A stretch of 64,000 nucleotides of DNA, taken from positions 23,716,501 through 23,780,500 of the forward strand of contig NC_086038.1 in the NCBI RefSeq assembly GCF_036323735.1. The letters run 5' to 3'. The notes beneath the pieces are model-generated. The model ran no database searches, was not told the origin of the DNA, and saw only the letters and a program-made list of their open reading frames with translations. The DNA comes from Rattus norvegicus. Its lineage: Eukaryota > Chordata > Mammalia > Rodentia > Muridae. Of the stretch, positions 55,554 through 64,000 are shown one piece after another (position 1 is the first letter of the stretch; each line of letters opens with the position of its first letter). A program made the translations under genes and the position numbers.

Positions 55554-58440
55554 AACACAGTAGCCTATCACTCTTAACTTGAAAGCACTGACATAAGCAT
55601 GTTTCCTTGTACTAATAGGTTAATAGCGTGAACTCTAGAGTTCAAAAGCCAGAATGAAGAATTCCACACAAACAATAAATGCTATGATGTGAGGATATTT
55701 GTATCACTGATGCATGATTGAGCAAGGCTGTTTAGAAATGAAATTCTGAGCCAATGCAGAATTCTACAGAAGAATAAGTATTTACTAGGAAAAAAAAGGT
55801 GATGACTATGACCTTCACAGGTAGGTAAATGCTTCAGAGGAAGTCAAATGCCTAATCGTAGCTGATATAAAAAGAGGTAAGGCTGGAGGAAACAATTGTA
55901 TTGAGATGTGGAAGATTGAAGCAAACACCCAACCTAGAGACCCCTCACACAGGGCAGTGATGGGCTGAAGTTAATATGAACAGCACAGGAATGGCTCTCA
56001 GACCCAGAGTCCTATTTTCTAAGTATGGTGGTAAATATCAAGTGCATTTGAAAACATCACAAAAGTTTAAGATAGAGAATGAAAAATAACAAAAGTGGAG
56101 ACAGACACAATGTCAGGACCTGATGTAGAAGGCCTCATCAGGCCCTGAACCAGGATATGACCAGAATGTCCTTATGCTCCCTGAGCATGAATAAACTTTC
56201 AGTAGTTCCCAACCAGACTCCAGGACCCTTTACCTCCTTGTTGTCACAACACCCTCTTATAATGTTTATGGTTGTAAATTATTACTTTGCCTTCTTGAGA
56301 AGCAAATATTCTTAAAAGCTTGTCTATTTTATAGCATATAAATGTCCGTTTCTAGAAGGTGGGAGCCATTTATTTGAAAGTCAGATGAGCCAAATTCTCT
56401 CCCATTTCCCCAGCTTTTCAGAAGAGAAAAAGCCTAACTTCAAAAGGAACATTTCAACATGGAAAGAAATTCATCATAAGTTGACTATTGCCGGTCATCA
56501 AACTGATTAGCAATGGAAATGATACTCCTCTCCTAGAATTTTATCTCTGAAAAATCTTCACCCCATTTTGCTTTTGTTCTGTTTTAAAGCAAAATTGAAG
56601 ACGGAGTTCATTCTGACTTTGGTTTCCTATCACAGTAGACTGGGCCAAAATCTTTCCTGATGCAAGTTTTTAATTGTAGACATTATAGAAATAATAGATA
56701 TATCTAGAGAAATCTAAATAAGTTAGGGAAACTAGAATGTATTTTGTGACAAAGTATGGAAGGAATAAAAAAATTATTCTCAGATTTAAAACTGAATCTG
56801 TTGAATTTTTAAATTGCCCAAAGGTGTAAATTTTGAGTAAGTTTGTAGGGTAAATTGAGGCAGTTAACCTTGGAAATAATAGATGTCGTACATGCCTGTG
56901 AACTATCAAATGCAGGAAGCAGGCAGGCCTGTATCCATGTGAAGGCAGAGTCTAGGGGGAAAGGATTGCATTAGAGCTGTGAGATAATGTGATTATGAAT
57001 CCTAGTACTATGTAAGAATGTCTAGGGAAAATGGGAAGAGCTGGAGAACCTCAGGACACAGAACCAAGGTAAAAGGTACCCTATTTCTAAACATAGAGAT
57101 GGACCTGTGAGCCAACAATGTTGAGGAGGGAGGAACAGAAGGGAGCCAAGCCTTCTCAGCAAGTTCAAAGCCAATAACAGAGCAGTTCGCTAAAATTAAA
57201 GCCAAATGACACCCGAAGAGGTTGCCACTGAACCTCACACACACATTCATCATGAATATCCACATTTTCACACACATGCAAGCATCCACATACAAGCAAA
57301 TGCATGTACATAACGAAGAAATCCAAGGGAAAAGACACACGGTGTGTAAAAACAGAGTGATTGCCAGAAGCAAACCAGAGGTAAAAGAAATTCATGATCA
57401 TGAAGGTTTCAGTGTTCTGTGGAAGGGCTGCTGTTTCATGCAATTTTAGCCAGGTCCCTTTGCACTATTTTTCATAATAACCCAAGCCAAATTACATTAT
57501 GTAAAAGGTAATGAGGTCACATCTCTTCATATGTTGTATGGTAATTCAGAATACATTTATTATTAGAAGTATATTCGGATAATAAATAGGGCTTATTAAA
57601 ACCATTCCATTCTTTATTTTCAATAAACCACCCATTTGTGTTTTTTTTCATACACACATATTGGAGGACATTTGGCTAACTGCCTGTAGACAAGCAATAA
57701 TATGACAGTTATTTGTATCACCATCATGAACTTGTGGTGAACATGGGGAGATTTTTTTAACCCACCAAGAATCATTTTAAGATTTGATATGCTCCAATTC
57801 ATTTGATGCTGTTGACATTTTGAGGTTGTGTCCAGTAACCTAGGCAACTGTTCTCATTCCTCTTCTAATTCACTTCTATTTATAGAGCTAATACAGGACT
57901 CAATGGCCTCAGAGATATTTCCTTAGAGCAGAGTGGGCTTACAAGTTATGAAATCCTCCTGGGTAAATAATAAATGTATGATAAATTCACAAATATATTT
58001 ATTTGAGCTGTAATTTATATGGTTCAAGAGCCCTTTTAAAAGTGTCAGAACTTTATGCTGAAAGATGAACTGACAATAGTTGAAATTAAAAATGTAAGTG
58101 TAAAAGGGTACACAAACAGGTCCAGCAATTAGAGATCACAGCTTCAGATCCGTTCACAAAAAGAACTCAGTCCTTATGAAGTACTGTTGAATAAGTCCCC
58201 TTTTACCACCCCTCATTTGTAGGCCACCACGATCTGGTTTCATTGTGGAAGACAGAGTCAACTTAAGGCTTTACTTACTTTTAAGCTGTGTGAGTGAAGG
58301 GCAGACGTACTGGGCATATGTTGTGCTAAGACAGAGAAAGGAGTAATTGCTAAATGTTTACTTGGAAAAACTGTCTCCAACATGCCAATATGAGGATGTG
58401 ATTTCCTGTCTCTTCTCTTTAACCAGTATGTATCACAAAA
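55552..58440. other. Long intron stretch, nothing recognised
   Basis: 2.9 kb. Frames at 57008-57443 overlap on both strands without any recognisable domain. No repeat family recognised. Confidence 0.45.
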
Positions 58441-58484
58441 ATAAAACAAAACAATCAAACAAACAAATCAAACAAACAAAAAAA
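58441..58484. repeat. (CAAA)n-rich microsatellite
   Basis: Irregular CAAA/CAAACAAA units. Confidence 0.85.
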
Positions 58485-58593
58485 TGAAGTCAGTTTCTGT
58501 GAAACTTTGAGATGTTTGGGATTACCAGCATGAGACTTTCCTATGTCTATTAGAGGTCACAACTATCTTTGTATCTTCTCTCTTGTTTTAAAA

Positions 58594-58606
58594 ATGTGGA
58601 TTGAGG
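58594..58606 (+). repeat. Target-site duplication, left copy (B2 dimer)
   Basis: ATGTGGATTGAGG, identical to 58937-58949. The final GG may belong to the B2 head. Confidence 0.9.
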
Positions 58607-58783
58607 ACTGGAGCTAGAGCTCAGTGGTTAAGAGCACTGACTGCTCTTCCAGAGGTCCTGAGTTCAATTCCCAGCAACCACATGGTGGCTCACAACCATC
58701 TGTAATGGATCTGATGCCCTCTTCTGGTGTGCCTGAGTACAGTGTACTCATATACATGAAATAAATAAATTAATTTTAAAAAA
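58607..58783 (+). mobile_element. B2 SINE, unit 1 of a dimer, full length
   Basis: Head ACTGGAGCTAGAGCTCAGTGG with an A-box-like GCTCAGTGGTTAAG. GAGTTCAATTCCCAGCAACC at the B box, CATGGTGGCTCACAACCATCTGTAAT body, ATAAATAAATTAATTTTAAAAA tail. Confidence 0.95.
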
Positions 58784-58936
58784 AAGCACTGGCTGCTCTT
58801 CCAGAGGTCTTGAGTTCAAATCCCAGCAACCACATGGTGGCTCACAACCATCTGTAATGAGATCTGATGCCTTCTTCTGGTGTGTCTGAAGATAGCTACA
58901 GTGTACTTATAATAAATAAATAAATCTTAAAAAAAT
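58784..58936 (+). mobile_element. B2 SINE, unit 2 of a dimer, 5' truncated
   Basis: Starts directly after the tail of unit 1 at AAGCACTGGCTGCTCTTCCAG, so it lacks about 33 bp including the A box. It then follows B2 to an AATAAATAAATAAATCTTAAAAAAA tail. No separate duplication is visible between the units. Confidence 0.95.
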
Positions 58937-58949
58937 ATGTGGATTGAGG
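58937..58949 (+). repeat. Target-site duplication, right copy (B2 dimer)
   Basis: ATGTGGATTGAGG. Confidence 0.9.
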
Positions 58950-59396
58950 TACCCAGAGAGGATAGGGACTCTAGAAGAAGACCAACAGGAGTCAACTAAC
59001 CTGAACTTTTGGGGGCTTCCAGAGACTGAGTCACCAATAAAAAGCATACAAGAGCTGTACCTAGACCCCTGCACATACATGGCAGATGTGCAGCTTGGTC
59101 TTTATGTGGGTCCTGAACAACTGGAGCAGGAGTTTGCCATGACTTTGATGCTTGTCTGTAGATCCTGCTCCACAAGTTGGGCTGCCTGGTCTGACTTCAG
59201 TGCGAGAGAATGTACCTAGCCCTAGTGATTTGAGGTGCCAGAGAAGGTTGGTATCCATGGGTATGAATTCCGCTTCTCAAAAGAGAAGAGACGGTAAGGA
59301 GGGAAGAAACTGTGATGGGGGACTAGAGGGAGAGGAGGGACTGCAGTCTGGATGTAAAGTGAAGAAATAAGTAAACAATAGAAAATAAAATAAAAT
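58950..59396 (+). mobile_element. Old L1 (Lx-type) 3' UTR
   Basis: TACCCAGAGAGGATAGGG, GAGTCAACTAACCTGAAC, CTTCCAGAGACTGAGTCACCAA, ACCCCTGCACATACATGGCAGATGTGCAGCTTGGTC and a final TGGATGTAAAGTGAAGAAATAAGTAAAC. It ends in a G/A-rich segment and an A-rich tail. The B2 dimer inserted at or just inside its left edge. Confidence 0.82.
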
Positions 59397-62132
59397 GTAA
59401 CCCTACAAACATTGTTGAGGCCTTTGGTAGAGACAGAATATATGGATTGCTAAGCTACCAAAACACTACAAAGAAGAAAATTTGCCAGATGACAGGACCA
59501 GGCCTGTACTCAACAATGAAAAAGCATAAGAACTTGACTATTCTTGGACATGTTTTCTCTGTGTTTTTCTACAGCAAATAGTTAATGGTTTGATCTCTGT
59601 TTCAGCTCCATTGTACCCTATGGGATCACATGTATTCTGGTATCATTCGTGAATCACATCAAAGACAAATTCCTTTTAAAATCTTGACGTGTCTCTGGAT
59701 TTCTTACCTTTTTCGAGGAGCAAAACAGAAACAAAATACTTCAAAAGACTTTTGGTAGCAGAGCATTTAAGAGGTCAAAATGTTCAGTACCATGAAAGCA
59801 AGTATGTCAAGTAGTCCTAGAACTAGGGGACATGTGTAGCATTGGAAGTCTGAAGCTACCATGGTGTCATATACATTTTATATATATAGAAGCTATTCCG
59901 ATGCCTAATTTATAGATTATGTTGATTTTCATTGAGTAACAGAATAGAATACTTATAGAAATATACTCTTAAAATTGCCAGCATTGCTACACTTGTAGCT
60001 TTGGACCACTATTGGGTATCACAGAGCTGATGTATTAATATCAATAACATTGACCTGAGAGCTGAAATAAAAACATGATGGGTATTCAAATGGTAATAGA
60101 CATAGAGTGCTGAATAAGAGTGATTTACCTCTGACATAAGATGGAGTAATAGTGAGCATAGGTAATTTAAAATTTATGAATTACTTATTTCTGGAAATTT
60201 CCTATTTAAAAATTGGATTGCATTTGGCTGAAGGTCAATGAAACCCCAACAAGTGAAATTATGGAAGATTATTGCAGTCTTATTATAGCAGAAGAACATG
60301 TAATACAAATTGATAGAATATACCCTCTGCAGTAAGAACTGAATTGATTTCTCACATATATAATTATTCTGCAAGCCCACATAAAATAGACACTGTTATA
60401 ACTTTACAAGTGTGAAAACTGGGCATCTGAAATAGAACCTTTTCAAAGTCATTTGTTGTATGTAATACAGCAAAGACTTGAATCTATTGTAATGTGACTC
60501 TAAATACCATGCTCTCGACTTCTACGTTGTTGGCATTGCTAGAAGCTGAATCATTTCCCCCTGCATTTTAATAACTATTCCCTCTCAATTCACTTTATTA
60601 AGCATCTCTAAATATGTAGTTGTCAGCCAAGAAGGTATAAGGAACTTTCCTTCAGCTGCTCCCTTACTAATGATGAAACAATTACTGAGACTCAACTGCC
60701 TCTGTTGTCCTAATTGCTGAAAATAAATCAGGGAATTATTTGAGAATTAGGGTTCTCTTTTTTTCTGTTTTGAAACAAAACAAAATGTCAGCTCAATAGT
60801 CGTCATATACAATATAACCACTGAACCCTTGTGAGTTCAATGTTGGGAGAACTGAGTTTATTGTCCCACGAAATCTCCATCTGTCCTACTTTATTTGCCT
60901 AAAGTCCCAGTGTTCCAGAAGTGGCTTCTTACCAACTCCTCAGACTCAGGCTGGTTGGCAGAGCCTCGTGGTTTCTTCTGTATCAGACTGCTAATGCTGA
61001 TTCATGAGTGGTGTTTGTAAGTGGATTGAGCTACGACTGTTGATTCCTCTGGCCCAAACAGCTGATATCTTGAAAACACAGATTGGATTCACCCCCAAGG
61101 ACTCTTTCTAAACAGGTCCATATCCTCCTTTGCCCTATTAACCTTTCCTTTCCACTGCCTCTGGTAGGTGGTGGGCTAAAAGGGAGGCTAAAGTATTTAA
61201 GTATGCTTATTAATGTAAGTTTTAATAAAACAATGTGGGTTAATTAAATAATAAATTAATGTAGGTTTTTATGATATGACCTTTGGTTCCATAAGTCATT
61301 TTCCCAGGGGAGAGTTGTGCTATCAATTCTATACTGAGTCTTTTTTTTTTATTTTTTGAAAGTAAAAAGGATGTCTCTTTAATTAATAAATGTCGGCCAA
61401 AAAATAGCAATTTTCTTTCTTGAATCACAGCACATAAGCAATTTCCAAACAGGATCAATAAAACTAGTCTGACCTCACAATGTTCTACAAATCTTATAAT
61501 AAGAAATGGGATTTTAACCAGCATAGCAGTCAGACAGAAGCAGACAGTGGCCTCCTGAAGGCAGGATAAAGAGAAGACCTACTGAGAAGCTGTCTTGTTC
61601 CAGAACCATCTCTAGTATCTATTTACATAATTGTAATGTGGTCTTCTTATGAGTCTTCTAAGATAGATCCCATAGTCCTGTTTATAAAGAGCACTGACAT
61701 GGTTAGAGATTAGATTATTTGTCCCAAAACTCAAGTTACTAAGAAAAAAGCAACCAGGAGGCTCCTGAAGGTAGAGTTAAAAGGGGACAATGGGACTTGA
61801 AAGCACAGGGGTAGAGGAGAAGCAGCAATGACCAACCTTAGAGCTTTAATCTACATCATAAGCATGCTGTTCTAGAAACTGCGTGCATGAGACCAGAAAA
61901 CCTATGATTTTGTCACAATCCACATGACAGGCATAAACTCTTTACATTCTTTGAATCTCATTCTCTACTTTACAAAATTAAAGAGAGAAAAAGAATAAAC
62001 ACTGATGTCAAGTCTTTAGTTAAAAAGACCTAAATACCAACTTAAAGATGGTGTGCGAACTACAATGCATGACTGAATACCCAGAACTGTTATGCTTACA
62101 CAAAAATATAACTTGGCCTGGGGATAGCCTAA
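59397..62132. other. Long intron stretch, mostly unrecognised
   Basis: 2.7 kb. 60905-61190 has repeat-like wording (CACAGATTGGATTCACCCCCAAGGACTC, CCACTGCCTCTGGTAGGTGG) that I associate with rodent LTRs but cannot place. A minus-strand frame at 61240-61524 has no recognisable domain. Confidence 0.4.
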
Positions 62133-62210
62133 TTTTTTTTTTTTATTAACTTGAGTATTTCTTATATACATTTCGAGTGTTATTCCCTTTCCCGGTTTCC
62201 GGGCAAACAT

Positions 62211-62250
62211 CCCCCTCCCCCCTCCCCTTCCTTATGGGTGTTCCCCTCCC
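62211..62250 (-). other. L1 3' UTR polypurine, G4-capable tract
   Basis: The plus strand shows CCCCCTCCCCCCTCCCC (62211-62227) and further C runs to 62250. On the L1 sense strand this gives five runs of three or more G within 40 bp. A G-rich tract in the 3' UTR is a known general feature of mammalian L1s. Confidence 0.85.
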
Positions 62251-62852
62251 AACCCTCCCGCCATTACCGCCATCCCCCCATAGACTAGTTCACTGGGGGT
62301 TCAGTCTTAGCAGGACCCAGGGCTTCCCCTTCCACTGGTGCTCTTACTAGGGCATTCATTGCTACCTATGGGGTCAGAGTCCAGGGTCAGTCCATGTATA
62401 GTCTTTAGGTAGTGGCTTAGTCCCTGGAAGCTCTGGTTGCTTGGCATTGTTGTACTTTTGGGGTCTCGAGCCCCTTCAAGCTCTTCCAGTTCTTTCTCTG
62501 ATTCCTTCAATAGGGGACCTATTCTCAGTTCAGTGGTTTGCTGCTGGCATTCGCCTCTATATTTGCTGTATTCTGGCTGTGTCTCTCAGGAGCGATCTAC
62601 ATCCGGCTCCTGTCGGTCTGCACTTCTTTGCTTCATCCATCTTGTCTAATTGGGTGGCTGTATATGTATGGGCCACATGTGGGGCAGGCTCTGAATGGGT
62701 GTTCCTTCAGTCTCTGTTTTAATCTTTGCCTCTCCCTTCCCTGCCAAGGGATTCTTTTTCCTCATTTAAAGAAGGAGTGAAGCATTCACATTTTGATCAT
62801 CCGTCTTGAGTTTCGTTTGTTCTAGGCATCTAGGGTAATTCAAGCATTTGGG

Positions 62853-64000
62853 CTAATAGCCACTTATCAATGAGTGCATACCATGTATGTCTTTCTGTGA
62901 TTGGGTTAGCTCACTCAGGATGATATTCTCCAGTTCCAACCATTTGCCTACGAATTTCATAAACTCGTTGTTTTTGATAGCTGAGTAATATTCCATTGTG
63001 TAGATGTACCACATTTTCTGTATCCATTCCTCTGTTGAAGGGCATCTGGGTTCTTTCCATTTTCTGGCTATTATAAATAAGGCTGCGATGAACATAGTGG
63101 AGCACGTGTCTCTTTTATATGTTGAGGCATCTTTTGGGTATATGCCCAAGAGAGGTATAGCTGGATCCTCAGGCAGTTCAATGTCCAATTTTCTGAGGAA
63201 CCTCCAGACTGATTTGCAGAATGGTTTTACCAGTCTGCAATCCCACCAACAATGGAGGAGGGTTCCTCTTTCTCCACATCCTCGCCAGCATCTGCTGTCA
63301 CCTGAGTTTTTGATCTTAGCCAATCGCACTGGTGTGAGGTGAAATCTCAGGGTTGTTTTGATTTGCATTTCCCTTATGACTAAAGATGTTGAACATTTCT
63401 TTAGGTGTTTCTCAGCCATTCGGCATTCCTCAGCTGTGAATTCTTTGTTTAGCTCTGAACCCCATTTTTTAATAGGGTTATTTGTCTCCCTGCGGTCTAA
63501 CTTCTTGAGTTCTTTGTATATTTTAGATATAAGGCCTCTATCTGTTGTAGGATTGGTAAAGATCTTTTCCCAATCTGTTGGTTGCCGTTTTGTCCTAACC
63601 ACAGTGTCCTTTGCCTTACAGAAGCTTTGCAGTTTTATGAGATCCCATTTGTCGATTCTTGATCTTAGAGCATAAGCCATTGGTGTTTTGTTCAGGAAAT
63701 TTTTTCCAGTGCCCATGTGTTCCAGATGCTTCCCTAGTTTTTCTTCTATTAGTTTGAGTGTGTCTGGTTTGATGTGGAGGTCCTTGATCCACTTGGACTT
63801 AAGCTTTGTACAGGGTGATAAGCATGGATCGATCTGCATTCTTCTACATGTTGCCCTCCAGTTGAACCAGCACCATTTGCTGAAAATGCTATCTTTTTTC
63901 CATTGGATGGTTTTGGCTCCTTTGTCAAAAATCAAGTGACCATAGGTGTGTGGGTTCATTTCTGGGTCTTCAATTTTATTCCATTGGTCTATCTGTCTGT
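62853..64000 (-). CDS. L1 ORF2p C-terminal part (partial at window edge)
   Basis: ORF2p is the L1 endonuclease/reverse transcriptase that carries out target-primed retrotransposition. The visible frame has a stop at 62853-62855 and 368 codons back to an internal Met at 63959. It stays open for 13 more codons to the edge, so about 381 codons are seen, roughly the last 30 percent of a typical ORF2p of near 1,280 residues. Endonuclease and catalytic reverse-transcriptase motifs lie outside the window. The C-terminal cysteine motif is intact: counted from that Met, C224, C228, H236 and C241 fit CX3CX7HX4C (63237-63290). Other recognisable L1 segments include HLTPVR and DPAIPLLGIYP. With no frameshift or stop in 1.15 kb, the copy looks young. 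Retrocompetence cannot be inferred from this part. Confidence 0.97.
   Translation of the reverse strand, partial: RQIDQWNKIEDPEMNPHTYGHLIFDKGAKTIQWKKDSIFSKWCWFNWRATCRRMQIDPCLSPCTKLKSKWIKDLHIKPDTLKLIEEKLGKHLEHMGTGKNFLNKTPMAYALRSRIDKWDLIKLQSFCKAKDTVVRTKRQPTDWEKIFTNPTTDRGLISKIYKELKKLDRRETNNPIKKWGSELNKEFTAEECRMAEKHLKKCSTSLVIREMQIKTTLRFHLTPVRLAKIKNSGDSRCWRGCGERGTLLHCWWDCRLVKPFCKSVWRFLRKLDIELPEDPAIPLLGIYPKDASTYKRDTCSTMFIAALFIIARKWKEPRCPSTEEWIQKMWYIYTMEYYSAIKNNEFMKFVGKWLELENIILSELTQSQKDIHGMHSLISGY

Larger units (their letters stand above)
31464..64000 (-). other. Ctnna3: Ctnna3 intron, upstream of the exon (partial)
   Basis: Everything right of the exon lies upstream in gene direction. The preceding alpha-catenin exon, which carries the acidic linker before the actin-binding domain, was not found, so this intron exceeds 32 kb. 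The L1 at the right edge lies in sense orientation within it. Confidence 0.75.
62133..64000 (-). mobile_element. Young rat L1, 3' part (continues beyond the window)
   Basis: The A tail appears as T at 62133-62144. The 3' UTR spans about 62145-62852 and ORF2 from 62853 to the window edge, all in minus orientation and so in sense with Ctnna3. The 3' UTR matches the older copy at 3804-4341 with fewer decayed positions. ORF2 is uninterrupted. Full length and 5' end cannot be judged, nor can the target duplication. Confidence 0.97.

Noticed and set aside
62441..62780. Plus-strand frames over the L1 3' UTR
   Set aside because: Antisense shadows of the L1. Related antisense frames occur in the older copy at 3756-4395.
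63004..63939. Plus-strand frames of 83-112 codons opposite ORF2
   Set aside because: Antisense shadows of the conserved L1 ORF2 reading frame.
1..64000. Nested Lrrtm3 gene, known to lie within a Ctnna3 intron in mammals
   Set aside because: No leucine-rich-repeat coding frame was seen on either strand in this window.

Overview
The window is mammalian, almost certainly rat (Rattus norvegicus), intronic DNA with a single protein-coding exon. Three lines of evidence support rat. Three tRNA-derived ID elements of the rat-amplified type are present, each bounded by a perfect target-site duplication (TSD). LINE-1 (L1) pieces of rat type occur, including a young copy running off the right edge. The rest is the usual rodent mix of B1, B2/B3 and B4 SINEs, a URR1 hAT MITE and MaLR-like LTRs, with very abundant CA, GA and tetranucleotide microsatellites. 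The DNA is AT-rich and has no CpG island. Nothing looks bacterial, viral-episomal, CRISPR-like or operonic.

The one host coding feature is a 182-bp exon on the minus strand at 31282-31463. It has a GT donor, an AG acceptor and an uninterrupted frame of 60 codons plus two bases. The peptide is alpha-catenin, at the start of the C-terminal actin-binding domain. Its residues fit alpha-T-catenin (Ctnna3) better than alpha-E or alpha-N. Ctnna3 is a megabase-scale gene with very large introns, so one exon in 64 kb is expected. The whole window is therefore read as Ctnna3 on the minus strand: the upstream intron lies at 31464-64000 and the downstream intron at 1-31281. Both introns extend past the window.

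Left part (1-31 kb): microsatellites, an antisense old L1 tail (about 2.6-3.0 kb), a 5'-truncated L1 tail with TSD (3.8-4.3 kb), the URR1 MITE (7.5 kb), three ID insertions (10.4, 15.8 and 21.9 kb), several MaLR-like LTRs, a paralogous pair of LTR-like repeats (13.8-14.2 and 28.2-28.7 kb), an old L1 3' UTR (19.6-20.2 kb), a 79-bp L1 insertion (25.45 kb) and an 18-bp tandem duplication carrying two perfect octamer motifs (25.03 kb).

Right part (31-64 kb): complex CA/CT and GA tracts, a (TCA)n/(CAC)n array, an undescribed-looking 24-bp minisatellite of 12 units (37.94-38.20 kb), scattered SINEs, a likely MaLR LTR-internal-LTR copy with a further LTR behind it (48.2-50.8 kb), a B2-B2 dimer inside one TSD (58.6-58.9 kb) next to an old L1 tail, and the 3' end of a young L1 with an open ORF2 C-terminus (62.1-64.0 kb).

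I found no new gene system. The observations most worth checking are the exon, the 24-bp minisatellite with recurring forkhead-type cores, the duplicated octamer, the B2 dimer and the internally deleted ID element. Repeat family names come from recognition by eye. Boundaries without a TSD are approximate, within tens of bases.
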